A stretch of 29,156 nucleotides of DNA, from the NCBI GenBank assembly GCA_937975725.1, contig CALJUL010000106.1, forward strand, positions 1-29,156. The letters are read 5' to 3'. Source of the DNA: an uncultured Pseudoxanthomonas sp. GTDB lineage: Bacteria > Pseudomonadota > Gammaproteobacteria > Xanthomonadales > Xanthomonadaceae. The notes beneath the pieces were generated by a model. The model searched no databases, was not told where the DNA came from, and saw only the letters and a program-made list of their open reading frames with translations. Made by a program: the position numbers and the translations under genes. The first letter of the stretch is position 1, and each line of letters begins with the position of its first letter. Positions 9,113 to 16,781 of the stretch are shown piece after piece.

Positions 9113-11255
9113 GCGCCGCCGACTGCCGACTCCCGCCCTCGCCCTGGGCATCGCCCTCGCCCTGCCCGCCCATGCCGGCGAAGGCATGTGGATGCCCACG
9201 CAGTTGCCGCAGTTGGCGAAGACCCTGCGCGAAGCCGGTTTCCGCGGCGATCCGCAGGCACTGGCCGACGTTACCCGGGCGCCGCTGAGCGCGGTGGTCC
9301 GCGTCGGCGGCGGCACCGGTTCGTTCGTCTCGCCCGACGGCCTGATCCTGACCAACCACCACGTCGCCTACGGCGTCATCCAGTACAACACGCGCCCAGA
9401 CCGCAACCTGATCGACGACGGCTTCATCGCCGCCGACCGCGCCGACGAACTGCCGGCCAACCCGGATTTCCGCGTGCTGGTGACCGTGGGCTTCGACAAG
9501 GTCACCGAGCGCGTGCTGGCCGAGGCCGGAGGAAAGACCGGCCGCGACTACTTCGACGCGGTGGACCGCGCCGGCAAGGCCATCGTCGCCGAATGCGAAC
9601 GCGAGGCCGGCATGCGCTGCAGCGTGGCCAACATGTACTACGGCACCGACTTCTACCGCATCCGGCAACTGGAGCTGCGCGACGTCCGCCTGGCCTACGC
9701 ACCGCCGCGCGCCATCGGCAACTACGGCGACGAGATCGACAACTTCATGTGGCCGCGCCACACCGGCGACTTCACCCTGCTGCGCGCCTACGTGGGCAAG
9801 GACGGCAAGCCCGCCGACTACAGCCCGGACAACGTGCCCTACACCGCGCCCGCGCACCTGGCGCTGGCCAAGGACGGGCCGCGGGCCGGCGACTACGCCA
9901 TGCTGGCCGGCTATCCCGGCATCACCTACCGCCACCGCACCGCCGCCGAATTCGACGAGCAGGTCAACTGGACGCTGCCGGCGCGGGTGGCGGTGTTCGA
10001 CGAGCTGATCGGCGTGATCGAAGCCGCCGGCGCCCGCGATGCCGAAGCGAAGACACGCTACGCCGCGCAACTGCAATCGCTGAAGAACAACCGCAAGCGC
10101 GCCGCCGGCGAGCTGGAAGGCCTGCGCCGCAGCGACGCGGTGCGCGTGCGTGCCGAGGACGAGCGCGGCATGCTGGCCTCCCCCACGGCGGCGGCGGAGC
10201 GCGCCGGCATCAACGCGCTGGCCGCGTCGCTGGCAGAAGGCGCGGCGATGCGCGAGCGCGAGCTGCTGCTCAACCTGTTCGGCGCGCAGACGCAACTGAT
10301 GCGCACGGCGATCATGCTGGAACGCTTGCGCGTGGAATCGGCCAAGCCCGACGCCGAGCGCGAGAGCGGCTACCAGGCGCGCGACCACGCGCTGATCGAA
10401 GGCTTCCTCAAGCAAGTCCAGCGCCGCTACGCGCCCGCGGTCGAGAAGGCATTGCTGGCGTCCCTGCTGGGCCGCTACCAGAAGCTGCCGGATGAACAGC
10501 GCCTGCCGGCCTTCGACGCCGCCTTCGGCCGCACCCCGGCCGAACTGGAGAAGGCGCTGGATGCGCTGTATGCCGATACCCGGCTGGGCAACGAAAGCGA
10601 ACGCCTGTCGCGCTTCGCCGCCGCCCGCGAAGGCCGGCCGCTGGCCGCCGATCCGCTGATCGACCTGGCAACCAGGCTGGTCCCCGTGCAACTGGCGCTG
10701 GAACAGGAACGCAAGACGCGCGAAGGCGAACAACTGCGCTTGCGTCCGGCCTACATGCGCGCGCTGTTCGCCTGGCGCAAGCAGCAGGGCCGCGCGCTGT
10801 ACCCGGATGCCAACGGCACCCTGCGCGTCAGCTTCGGCAAGGTGGACGGCTTCTCGCCGCGCGACGGCGTGCAGTACACCCCGGTCACCACGGTAGCGGG
10901 CATCGTCGAGAAGCACACCGGCCAGGTGCCGTTCGATGCGCCCCGGCCGCTGCTGGACGCCATCGCCAAGGGCGACTTCGCCGGCACGCAGGACCCGGTG
11001 CTGAAGACGCAGACGGTGGATTTCCTCACCGACCTGGACACCACCGGCGGCAACTCCGGCTCGCCCGTGCTCAACGCGCGCGGCGAGCTGATCGGCCTGA
11101 ACTTCGACAGCAACTGGGAAGCGGTCAGCGCGAGCTGGATGTTCGACCCGCGCTACAAGCGCGCGGTGCATGTGGACATGCGCTACCTGCGCTGGCTGAT
11201 GGCCAAGGTGTATCCGGCGCCGCACTTGCTGGAGGAAATGGGCACCGCCCGCTGA
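9111..11255 (+). CDS. S46-family dipeptidyl-peptidase (DPP7/DPP11 type), secreted or periplasmic
   Basis: S46 serine peptidases release dipeptides from peptide N-termini in the periplasm and support growth on protein. ATG 9111 opens a signal peptide (about residues 1-22, ending PAHA) followed by GEGMWMPTQLP, the usual mature S46 start (GMW). The 714 residues match the family length of 700-720. The chymotrypsin-like triad is visible: His84 in LILTNHHVAYG, Asp220 in RHTGDFTLL, and Ser649 in TGGNSGSP. A helical insert lies at about residues 280-580. The residue 18 after the catalytic serine is Ser667 (in NFDSNWE). In characterised members that position is Gly in DPP7 (hydrophobic P1) and Arg or Ser in DPP11 (Asp/Glu P1), so I infer DPP11-like specificity. 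A GTG-started small gene follows after two bases. Confidence 0.93.
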   Translation: MRRRLPTPALALGIALALPAHAGEGMWMPTQLPQLAKTLREAGFRGDPQALADVTRAPLSAVVRVGGGTGSFVSPDGLILTNHHVAYGVIQYNTRPDRNLIDDGFIAADRADELPANPDFRVLVTVGFDKVTERVLAEAGGKTGRDYFDAVDRAGKAIVAECEREAGMRCSVANMYYGTDFYRIRQLELRDVRLAYAPPRAIGNYGDEIDNFMWPRHTGDFTLLRAYVGKDGKPADYSPDNVPYTAPAHLALAKDGPRAGDYAMLAGYPGITYRHRTAAEFDEQVNWTLPARVAVFDELIGVIEAAGARDAEAKTRYAAQLQSLKNNRKRAAGELEGLRRSDAVRVRAEDERGMLASPTAAAERAGINALAASLAEGAAMRERELLLNLFGAQTQLMRTAIMLERLRVESAKPDAERESGYQARDHALIEGFLKQVQRRYAPAVEKALLASLLGRYQKLPDEQRLPAFDAAFGRTPAELEKALDALYADTRLGNESERLSRFAAAREGRPLAADPLIDLATRLVPVQLALEQERKTREGEQLRLRPAYMRALFAWRKQQGRALYPDANGTLRVSFGKVDGFSPRDGVQYTPVTTVAGIVEKHTGQVPFDAPRPLLDAIAKGDFAGTQDPVLKTQTVDFLTDLDTTGGNSGSPVLNARGELIGLNFDSNWEAVSASWMFDPRYKRAVHVDMRYLRWLMAKVYPAPHLLEEMGTAR

Positions 11256-11257
11256 CC

Positions 11258-11641
11258 GTGTTCGTCACCGTCGCCAGCTTCCTCGATCCGCTGGAGGCCC
11301 GCATCGTGCACGGGCGGCTGGCCGCGGAAGGCATCAACGCCTACCTGGCCGACGAACACCAGGCGATCAACGACTGGTACATGCGCCAGGCCCTGGGCGG
11401 CGTGAAGCTGCGCGTCCGCCGCGACCAGTCCGAGGCAGCGCGCGCCCTGCTCGACCAATTCGCGCGCGGCTCGCTGGCGCTCGACGATGAAGATGACGGC
11501 GAAGAACCCGCTGCGGCGCCGGCGCCGGATTCGTGGTCGCAGCGGCTGGCCTTCTTCGGCCTGTTCGCCCTGGGCCTGCCGCTGCCCTGGCGCAACGCCC
11601 GCCGGCGAACCTCCGCAACCCCGCACCGCGACGACGCGTGA
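11258..11641 (+). CDS. DUF2007-domain protein
   Basis: A 127-residue protein starting at GTG 11258, two bases after the peptidase stop. Residues 1-70 match the DUF2007 pattern: FVTVASFLDPLEARIVHGRL, then AEGINAYLADEHQ, then GGVKLRVRRDQSEAARALL. This is a small ferredoxin-like fold often called a putative signal-transducing protein; its biochemical role is not established. Residues 75-95 are acidic and Ala/Pro-rich, and residues 95-110 are a short hydrophobic stretch (LAFFGLFALGLPLPW) that may associate with membrane. The stop codon overlaps the next start by four bases (GTGA), so it is co-translated with the oxidoreductase-like gene. No convincing Shine-Dalgarno lies just upstream of the GTG, which suggests coupling to the peptidase gene. 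Confidence 0.8.
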   Translation: MFVTVASFLDPLEARIVHGRLAAEGINAYLADEHQAINDWYMRQALGGVKLRVRRDQSEAARALLDQFARGSLALDDEDDGEEPAAAPAPDSWSQRLAFFGLFALGLPLPWRNARRRTSATPHRDDA

Positions 11642-11853
11642 ACACGCCGCCCGACACCGACGACGACCCGCGCCCGGTCGAACCCGAGGCCCCGCTGCCC
11701 AGCGACTGCTGCAACAGCGGCTGCCCGATCTGCGTCTACGACCTGTATGCCGAGCAGCTACAGCACTACCGCGAGCAACTGGCGAAATGGAAGGAGCGGC
11801 ATCCCATAAAGCCGAATATTGACGATCAGGGCCCCGAACTCTTAGGCCCATAA
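11638..11853 (+). CDS. Oxidoreductase-like (Oxidored-like) small Cys-rich protein
   Basis: A 71-residue protein. GTG 11638 overlaps the preceding stop codon. Residues 20-50 carry the signature of the Oxidored-like family: PSDCCNSGCPICVYDLY with Cys24, Cys25, Cys29 and Cys32, then a helix ending LAKW. The four cysteines suggest metal or redox chemistry, but no member is well characterised as far as I know. The tail after residue 54 (PIKPNIDDQGPELLGP) is encoded by AT-richer DNA and contains one half of an 11-bp direct repeat whose other half overlaps the stop codon. The original C-terminus may therefore have been replaced where an accessory segment joins the core genome. Two co-translated small genes downstream of a peptidase suggest one transcript of three genes. 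Confidence 0.75.
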   Translation: MNTPPDTDDDPRPVEPEAPLPSDCCNSGCPICVYDLYAEQLQHYREQLAKWKERHPIKPNIDDQGPELLGP

Positions 11854-11857
11854 AGCC
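11803..11857. repeat. 11-bp direct repeat at the edge of an AT-richer segment
   Basis: CCCATAAAGCC occurs at 11803-11813 and again at 11847-11857. The two copies bracket the tail of the small Cys-rich gene and coincide with the drop in GC content. Could be a slippage duplication or a junction scar. Confidence 0.55.
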
Positions 11858-12143
11858 TAACTTCCGGTAACAACACCTCTCTGGTGCCGGCTCTCGCTGA
11901 TCTCTTTTACGGGACTACCTGCCTGGCAGCGGTGCGGATGATCGGCTTGAGCTTTGGAGGCCGGGATCGGCCATCCAGACCGGCACTGGCATCCGATGTC
12001 TCACAAGCCAGCAGCGCTTGGTGGAATCAAGAGAAAAGATGAGACTACCGGCAATCGCTCTGCTGCATACAGCCAGTCAGTTGGACCATCACCCAACGAG
12101 CTGGGCAGGGTAAGCCACATTGAATGGGATCGACGCCAAGGCC
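11854..12143. other. Intergenic segment of lower GC, no gene recognised
   Basis: A short frame at 11954-12157 exists but has no recognisable domain and no ribosome site. Base composition differs from the flanking core genes. It may contain eroded mobile DNA, but I recognise no terminal repeat or transposase motif. Confidence 0.5.
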
Positions 12144-13049
12144 CTAGATCGAGTTGATCTCGGAACAGGTTTTGGGCGAAGCAGAAAGCCGTGGCGACAT
12201 GCGGAAGTTTGCGTTGTACGTCTTCTCGGCCCAATCATCGCCCCGACGCTTCGCATCGATGGGCAAAGGAGCACCGGGATCATCGCTCAGTGCGTCCAGA
12301 AAGTCCTGATACTCGGTTGTTGCCGCACCGAGGCGAAGCAGGCGATTGTATCGATAGATATTGCCCCGATTGGCCGCGGCCACTTGTCCCAGCAGTCCGC
12401 TTTGCGCGATGACCTCGGGGGTAGCGAGCCGCAGAATTTCAACAAATCGCCAGTCTCCCCGCTTGATGCCTGCATCGATGAAGGAGGCGGCATTTTGCTT
12501 GTAGACCGACTTCTCCGTCTCCGTCCAGTCATGGGACGTAAAGAAGGTGGCCTGCGTGTAGCAGAGTTGCGCATCGGCGTCGCCGAGCGAGGCGGCCGCC
12601 TTCGTCGCCTCATAGAATTCGGTTTCCGCTTCGAGCTGACTCTTCTGCCCGCACGTCTTGAGCATTGCGCTCAACGGCGCGATCTGCTCTGCAAACGCCT
12701 TCGTTCTTGCATCGCAACCAGCAAAGAATTCGGCATGCTCCGGATTACTCCGGAACTCATCATTGCCCTCGCATACCTTCAACTGAGCGTCGATGCTCGC
12801 CTTGTTCCTGAAGGCAAACGCACAGTTGCGAGCGTGGGCTGACCTCTCGATAGCAGCTTGCCTACTCACGGACGATGCTTGCTGCACATTAGGCTCCACC
12901 GTTCCCACTGCAAGCACTTCAGGACTCGGGATATCTGCCGCACTCTTGACCTCGGTCGCTTCAGGGACACCGGGAGCCTCATCACCTGGCCTGAAGAAGA
13001 AGGCGCCAACCAGCAGGGCGACAGCGACAACTGCAATGAAAATACGCAT
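12144..13049 (-). CDS. Membrane-anchored or exported protein of unknown function
   Basis: I do not recognise a family. The 301-residue product starts best at the ATG at 13049, because AAGGA lies 6 bases upstream; an ATG two codons earlier (13055) sits directly on that AAGGA. Residues 1-20 (MRIFIAVVAVALLVGAFFF) are a signal anchor or uncleaved signal peptide. Residues 20-60 are acidic and Pro-rich, likely a linker. The remainder is helical and contains several cysteines (CAFAF, KVCEGN, GCDART, KTCGQK, LCYTQ), with repeats of the type GDADAQLCYTQATFF that faintly recall Sel1 or TPR-like helical pairs. The gene is AT-richer than its neighbours, lies alone on its strand, and is probably recently acquired or fast evolving. 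It has no neighbour that explains it. Confidence 0.7.
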   Translation of the reverse strand: MRIFIAVVAVALLVGAFFFRPGDEAPGVPEATEVKSAADIPSPEVLAVGTVEPNVQQASSVSRQAAIERSAHARNCAFAFRNKASIDAQLKVCEGNDEFRSNPEHAEFFAGCDARTKAFAEQIAPLSAMLKTCGQKSQLEAETEFYEATKAAASLGDADAQLCYTQATFFTSHDWTETEKSVYKQNAASFIDAGIKRGDWRFVEILRLATPEVIAQSGLLGQVAAANRGNIYRYNRLLRLGAATTEYQDFLDALSDDPGAPLPIDAKRRGDDWAEKTYNANFRMSPRLSASPKTCSEINSI

Positions 13050-13705
13050 CCGCATTCCTTGAGATTGTTGTTTGACCCATTCCGAGATGAATACGGAAGC
13101 GCCATGCCACCTTACTTGGCACTCGCATCGTTCACACACTGCGCGTACGCGGCCTGCGCCCACACGAAGCGGAATAAAGCTGATACCGAAGTTGCAAGCC
13201 AGTCAATGGCAAAGATCAGTCGACTAACAGTATCCAGATCCCTCTTGATGCACAAACACGGCCGAGCGAGCCGCTACTTCTTGCTGTCGGATACGCGGTT
13301 CCCCGGGTTTTCCCATGTAGCTTGGATTCGATACCCAGCCGCTCATGCGTTCCGGCGGGGATTTTTTATTTCTACTCAAAATACATTTTTTCGCCTTCAA
13401 ACCCTGACTTTTAAAGCTCGATGAGCGGCAACACATGCATGTACGCTGCACCGCATCAGCGTTCTGGCGACAAGACTTCCACCGCGCAGGTCGATGACGG
13501 ACCAACAGTCGCGGTGGGGTTGGCTTTTCCTGTGAGGGCGACGTGGATCGCGATCGGGAACCCGGAACGTTGCGCGGAAACAGTAGTGACAAGGCCAGTC
13601 AGGATCGCAAGCGCACCATGCATGGTGATGCGCGTTGATCAGGGTCTGCTGCCTTTTCCGGTTTCCGGTCGCGACTGACGTCGCTTCTACGGGCGTGTGA
13701 GTGGG
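13050..13705. other. Long intergenic region between the unknown exported protein and mnmG
   Basis: No gene can be supported in 656 bp. There is a notably AT-rich patch at about 13365-13420 (runs of T and A around GGGGATTTTTTATTT). A minus-strand frame at 13224-13592 has no recognisable domain. One inverted copy of the GTAGGAGCG palindrome family lies at 13667-13690, just past the mnmG stop codon, where it may act as the 3' hairpin of the mnmG transcript. Confidence 0.6.
13667..13690 (-). repeat. GTAGGAGCG-family palindromic repeat, copy 4
   Basis: On the minus strand: GTAGAAGCGACG then TCAGTCGCGACC. It lies 16 bp downstream of the mnmG stop codon, in the position of a transcript 3' end. Confidence 0.75.
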
Positions 13706-15592
13706 CTACGCCACCCGGCTGCGGCGCGCGCGTTCCAGGTGCACCAGCAGCAGGGAAATGGCGGCGGGGGTCATGCCGGGGATGCGCTGGGCCTGGCCGA
13801 TGGTTTCGGGCTGCACGCGCTCCAGCTTCTGCTGCACTTCGGCGGACAGGCCGCGCACGGCGGCGAAGTCGAAGCCGGCGGGGATGGGCGTGGACTCGTT
13901 GCGCTGCTGGCGCTCGATCTCGTCGCGCTGGCGGTCCAGGTAGCCGGCGTACTTGACGCCGATCTCCACCTGCTCGGCCACCTGCGCATCGTCCACGCCG
14001 GGGCCGATCGACGGCACGGTCATCAACTTGGCGTAGTCCAGTTCCGGGCGCTTGATCAGGTCGAGCACGCTGGTCTCGCGGCTGACGGCCACGCCCAGCG
14101 TGTCGCTCACTTCGCGGCCCAGCGCGTTGGCGGGCGTGGCCCACAGCGCGCGCAGGCGGCCGGTCTCGCGGGCGATGGCTTCGCGCTTGGCCTCGAAGCG
14201 CCGCCAGCGCGCGTCGCCGACCAGGCCCAATGCGCGGCCGGTTTCGGTCAGGCGCAGGTCCGCGTTGTCCTCGCGCAACTGCAACCGGTATTCGGCGCGG
14301 CTGGTGAACATGCGGTACGGCTCCTTGGTGCCGTGGGTGATCAGGTCGTCGACCAGTACGCCGATGTAGGCTTCGTCGCGGCGCGGCGACCATGCTTCCT
14401 TCTGTTGCACGAAGCGCGCGGCGTTGAGGCCGGCGAGCAGGCCCTGCGCCGCCGCCTCTTCGTAGCCGGTGGTGCCGTTGATCTGGCCGGCGAAGAACAG
14501 GCCGGCGACGGCCTTGGTCTCCAGCGACGCCTTCAGCCCGCGCGGATCGAAGAAGTCGTACTCGATGGCGTAGCCCGGCCGGGTGATGTGCGCCTGCTCC
14601 ATACCGCGGATGCTGCGCACCAACGCAAGCTGCACGTCGAACGGCAGCGAGGTGGAGATGCCGTTGGGATAGATCTCCGCCACGTCCAGCCCTTCCGGCT
14701 CGACGAAGATCTGGTGGCTGGCCTTCTCGGCGAAGCGCACCACCTTGTCCTCGATGGACGGGCAGTAACGCGGGCCGATGCCTTCGATCTGGCCGGAGTA
14801 CATCGGCGAACGGTGCAGCGCGCCGCGGATGATCTCGTGCGTGCGCTCGCTGGTGTGGGTGATCCAGCATGGGACCTGGCGCGGATGGTCGGCCACGTCG
14901 CCCATGAACGACATCACCGGCAGCGGATCGTCGCCGGGCTGTTCCTCCATCACGCTGTAGTCCAGCGTGCGGCCGTCGATGCGCGGGGGGGTGCCGGTCT
15001 TCAGCCGGTCCACCACGAACGCGCCCTCGCGCAGGCGCTGCGCCAGCGCGGTGGCCGGCGGGTCGCCTGCGCGGCCACCGGCGTACTGGGTTTCACCGAC
15101 GTGGATCTTGCCGGCGAGGAAGGTGCCGGCGGTCAGCACCACCGCCGGCGCATGGAAGCGCAGGCCGGTCTGGGTGACGGCGCCCTGCACCGTGCCGTTC
15201 TCGATGATGAGGTCGTCCACCGCCGCCTGGAACAGCGTCAGGTTGGGTTGCGCTTCCACCGCGCGGCGGATGGCGCTGCGGTAGAGCGCGCGGTCGGCCT
15301 GGCAGCGCGTCGCGCGCACGGCCGGGCCCTTCGACGCATTGAGCGTGCGCCACTGGATGCCGGCGCGGTCGGCCGCCCAGGCCATCACCCCGCCCAGCGC
15401 GTCGACCTCCTTGACCAGATGGCCCTTGCCGATGCCGCCAATGGCCGGGTTGCAGCTCATCGCGCCCACCGTTTCCACGTTGTGGGTCAGCAGCAGCGTG
15501 CGCGCGCCGGCGCGGGCGGACGCCAGCGCGGCCTCGGTGCCGGCATGGCCGCCGCCGATGATGATGACGTCGTAGCGGTGGAAGTCGTTCAT
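13706..15592 (-). CDS. mnmG: tRNA uridine-5-carboxymethylaminomethyl modification enzyme MnmG (GidA)
   Basis: MnmG is the FAD-dependent partner of the GTPase MnmE; together they install the cmnm5 group at wobble uridine 34 of several tRNAs in the cytoplasm, which helps decoding fidelity. The 628 residues match E. coli MnmG (629). The FAD Rossmann motif is at residues 12-18 (IIGGGHAGTEAA). Other family blocks visible are CNPAIGGIGKGHLVKEVDAL, the motif TGTPPRI with its nearby PCW (catalytic-type cysteine region), GQINGTTGYEEAAAQGL and FTSRAEYRL. The C-terminal helical domain ends with the MnmE-binding region (IPGMTPAAISLLLVHL). The gene stands alone on its strand. Its promoter region overlaps a divergent sigma-54-type promoter. 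Confidence 0.97.
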   Translation of the reverse strand: MNDFHRYDVIIIGGGHAGTEAALASARAGARTLLLTHNVETVGAMSCNPAIGGIGKGHLVKEVDALGGVMAWAADRAGIQWRTLNASKGPAVRATRCQADRALYRSAIRRAVEAQPNLTLFQAAVDDLIIENGTVQGAVTQTGLRFHAPAVVLTAGTFLAGKIHVGETQYAGGRAGDPPATALAQRLREGAFVVDRLKTGTPPRIDGRTLDYSVMEEQPGDDPLPVMSFMGDVADHPRQVPCWITHTSERTHEIIRGALHRSPMYSGQIEGIGPRYCPSIEDKVVRFAEKASHQIFVEPEGLDVAEIYPNGISTSLPFDVQLALVRSIRGMEQAHITRPGYAIEYDFFDPRGLKASLETKAVAGLFFAGQINGTTGYEEAAAQGLLAGLNAARFVQQKEAWSPRRDEAYIGVLVDDLITHGTKEPYRMFTSRAEYRLQLREDNADLRLTETGRALGLVGDARWRRFEAKREAIARETGRLRALWATPANALGREVSDTLGVAVSRETSVLDLIKRPELDYAKLMTVPSIGPGVDDAQVAEQVEIGVKYAGYLDRQRDEIERQQRNESTPIPAGFDFAAVRGLSAEVQQKLERVQPETIGQAQRIPGMTPAAISLLLVHLERARRSRVA

Positions 15593-15656
15593 GGGTCGCG
15601 GATCGATGGAGGCGGACGCAGCGGCAGGCCGGGGTGCCGGCAGGGCCGGGGCAAAG

Positions 15657-15673
15657 TTGGCACGCTTCCTGCT
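15657..15673 (+). promoter_or_regulatory. Sigma-54 (RpoN) type promoter
   Basis: TTGGCACG (15657-15664), four bases, then CTGCT (15669-15673). The GG at 15659-15660 and GC at 15671-15672 are exactly 10 bases apart, as required for -24/-12 promoters. Compared with the consensus TGGCACG-N4-TTGCW there is one mismatch. Predicted transcription start is near 15684, on the plus strand. No enhancer site for an activator was identified. Confidence 0.6.
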
Positions 15674-15699
15674 GTATCCCCTTGCACCCGTCGTGGCAA
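15671..15699 (-). promoter_or_regulatory. Candidate sigma-70 promoter for mnmG
   Basis: On the minus strand TTGCCA (15699-15694) and TACAGC (15676-15671) are separated by 17 bases, giving a leader of about 70 nt before the mnmG ATG. The -35 match is good, the -10 match weak. The -10 element physically overlaps the -12 element of the plus-strand sigma-54 promoter. Confidence 0.35.
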
Positions 15700-15800
15700 G
15701 CGACCAGGGGCGCCGGGCTGGTAATTGGAACAGGGGCCAGCCATGCGCACGCCGGGGATGCCGAGGGGCCGGTAGTCGGGGGACTGCCGGCCCCTTTTTT
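15684..15800 (+). ncRNA. Candidate sigma-54-dependent small RNA
   Basis: The segment from the predicted start to the T-run is about 115 nt and holds no normal gene. Three stem-loops are visible: GTCG/CGAC (15690-15693 with 15701-15704); GGCTGG/CCAGCC (15716-15721 with 15737-15742), whose 15-base loop contains GGA and an AGGGG; and the terminator stem at 15765-15794. A 10-codon frame (ATG 15743, peptide MRTPGMPRGR, stop TAG at 15773) has AGGGG 6 bases upstream, so the transcript could also encode a tiny peptide; its stop codon falls inside the terminator stem. I do not recognise a known RNA family. Confidence 0.5.
15765..15800 (+). terminator. Intrinsic terminator of the candidate small RNA
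   Basis: GGGGCCGG (15765-15772) pairs with CCGGCCCC (15787-15794), with extra pairing AGTC/GACT inside, followed immediately by six T (15795-15800). The orientation is plus strand, and there is no plus-strand protein gene directly upstream to explain it. Confidence 0.8.
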
Positions 15801-15826
15801 CGTCCGCGCAGGATAGCAGAGGCAAG

Positions 15827-15854
15827 AAAAAGCCCGGCATTGCCGGGCTTTTTG
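15827..15854. terminator. Bidirectional intrinsic terminator
   Basis: AAAAAGCCCGGC and GCCGGGCTTTTT flank the loop ATT, so a T-run follows the stem on either strand. On the minus strand it would end the lipoprotein gene transcript; on the plus strand it backs up the small RNA terminator. Confidence 0.85.
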
Positions 15855-16021
15855 CGTAGGCGCCGACGCCCGGCAGGGCCGGAACAGGGGGGATCCAGAT
15901 TTCCCCGCCGGACGTCGACATTGAACCTTATATTGCCGCTTACGTCAGAAAGCGACGCAACCGGTCAACCAAGGTTCGCCAGCCTGCGCCCACGGCCGGG
16001 GGAACGCAAGTGACCCGACCG

Positions 16022-16615
16022 TCAGCGCTCCAGTTCGCGCACCGAGTGGTCGCTGCGCGGCGTGGCGCGGGGCGGCGGCGAAGCCGGGCGCTCCATTCGC
16101 GGCGGGGCTGCCGGCCGCTGCTCGGCCTGGCGGGGACGTTCGGCCGTCCGCGGCATGGAGGGGGACGGCGTCACCCGGCGCGGCTGGCTGGGCGAGGGCG
16201 TCACCTGGTTGGGGCGGCCGGGGATCATCGGCTGCGCGCCACCTTCGCGCCAGCGCCCGGTGGGGTCGCGCCACGGCGGCGGCCGGTTGCCGCCCCCGTT
16301 GTTGGACGGCGGCGGCCTGTGGTCGTTGTCGCCCGGGCGCGGGGGACGCGGATGGTGCGGTGCCGGGGGGTAATAGGGGTAGTACGAGCCGTAAGAGCCG
16401 TAGTACGGGTAGCCGTAATAGCCCCGGTACGGGCTGCCGTAGGTGCCGTACACGCCCACGCCGCCGTAGTAGCCGCCGTACGGATCGTAGTACTGCGTCG
16501 ACGGACGTCCGTGGTAGTAGCCACCCGGGCTGGTGTCGCCCACGTAGTCGTAGGTCGCGCAGCCGCCGAGCAGGATGCTGGCGAAGGCGACGGCGGTCAG
16601 TGCGGTACGCTTCAT
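16022..16615 (-). CDS. Tyr/Gly- and Pro-rich lipoprotein of unknown function
   Basis: The 197-residue protein has a lipoprotein signal (MKRTALTAVAFASILLGGC) with lipobox LGGC; Cys19 would be lipidated after signal peptidase II cleavage. No Asp follows the Cys, so outer-membrane sorting is likely. Residues 20-85 are an unusual low-complexity run built from Tyr, Gly and Pro (for example YYGGVGVYGTYGSPYRGYYG). Residues 85-197 are Pro/Arg-rich with several PSPSQPRR- and PSPSMPRT-like units. Such sequence is probably disordered and could bind cell wall or other surface material, but that is inference. The gene is monocistronic, with a GGGGG-containing ribosome site upstream and a bidirectional terminator downstream. 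I recognise no named family. Confidence 0.8.
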   Translation of the reverse strand: MKRTALTAVAFASILLGGCATYDYVGDTSPGGYYHGRPSTQYYDPYGGYYGGVGVYGTYGSPYRGYYGYPYYGSYGSYYPYYPPAPHHPRPPRPGDNDHRPPPSNNGGGNRPPPWRDPTGRWREGGAQPMIPGRPNQVTPSPSQPRRVTPSPSMPRTAERPRQAEQRPAAPPRMERPASPPPRATPRSDHSVRELER

Positions 16616-16781
16616 GGCGGAACCCCCATTGCTTCCAAGACCGCAGCATCGGCCCGGGGCTTTGAATCCGTGCTTAATCCTGCCGGCCGCCGGGCGCCGC
16701 GCTCAGCCGGGGGCGGGTTTGCCTCCCCTGCCCTGCCGCACGCGGGTCGGCGAAGCGGGGCCCATGCGTTAACCTTTCCGC

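Noticed and set aside
11954..12157. Small plus-strand frame in the lower-GC segment, possible insertion sequence remnant
   Set aside because: No transposase motif, terminal repeat or target duplication that I can recognise.
13224..13592. Minus-strand frame of 122 codons ending in KPGEPRIRQQEVAARSAVFVHQ
   Set aside because: The last third looks protein-like, but there is no ribosome site, no recognisable family, and the first part is low-quality sequence; not enough for a gene call.
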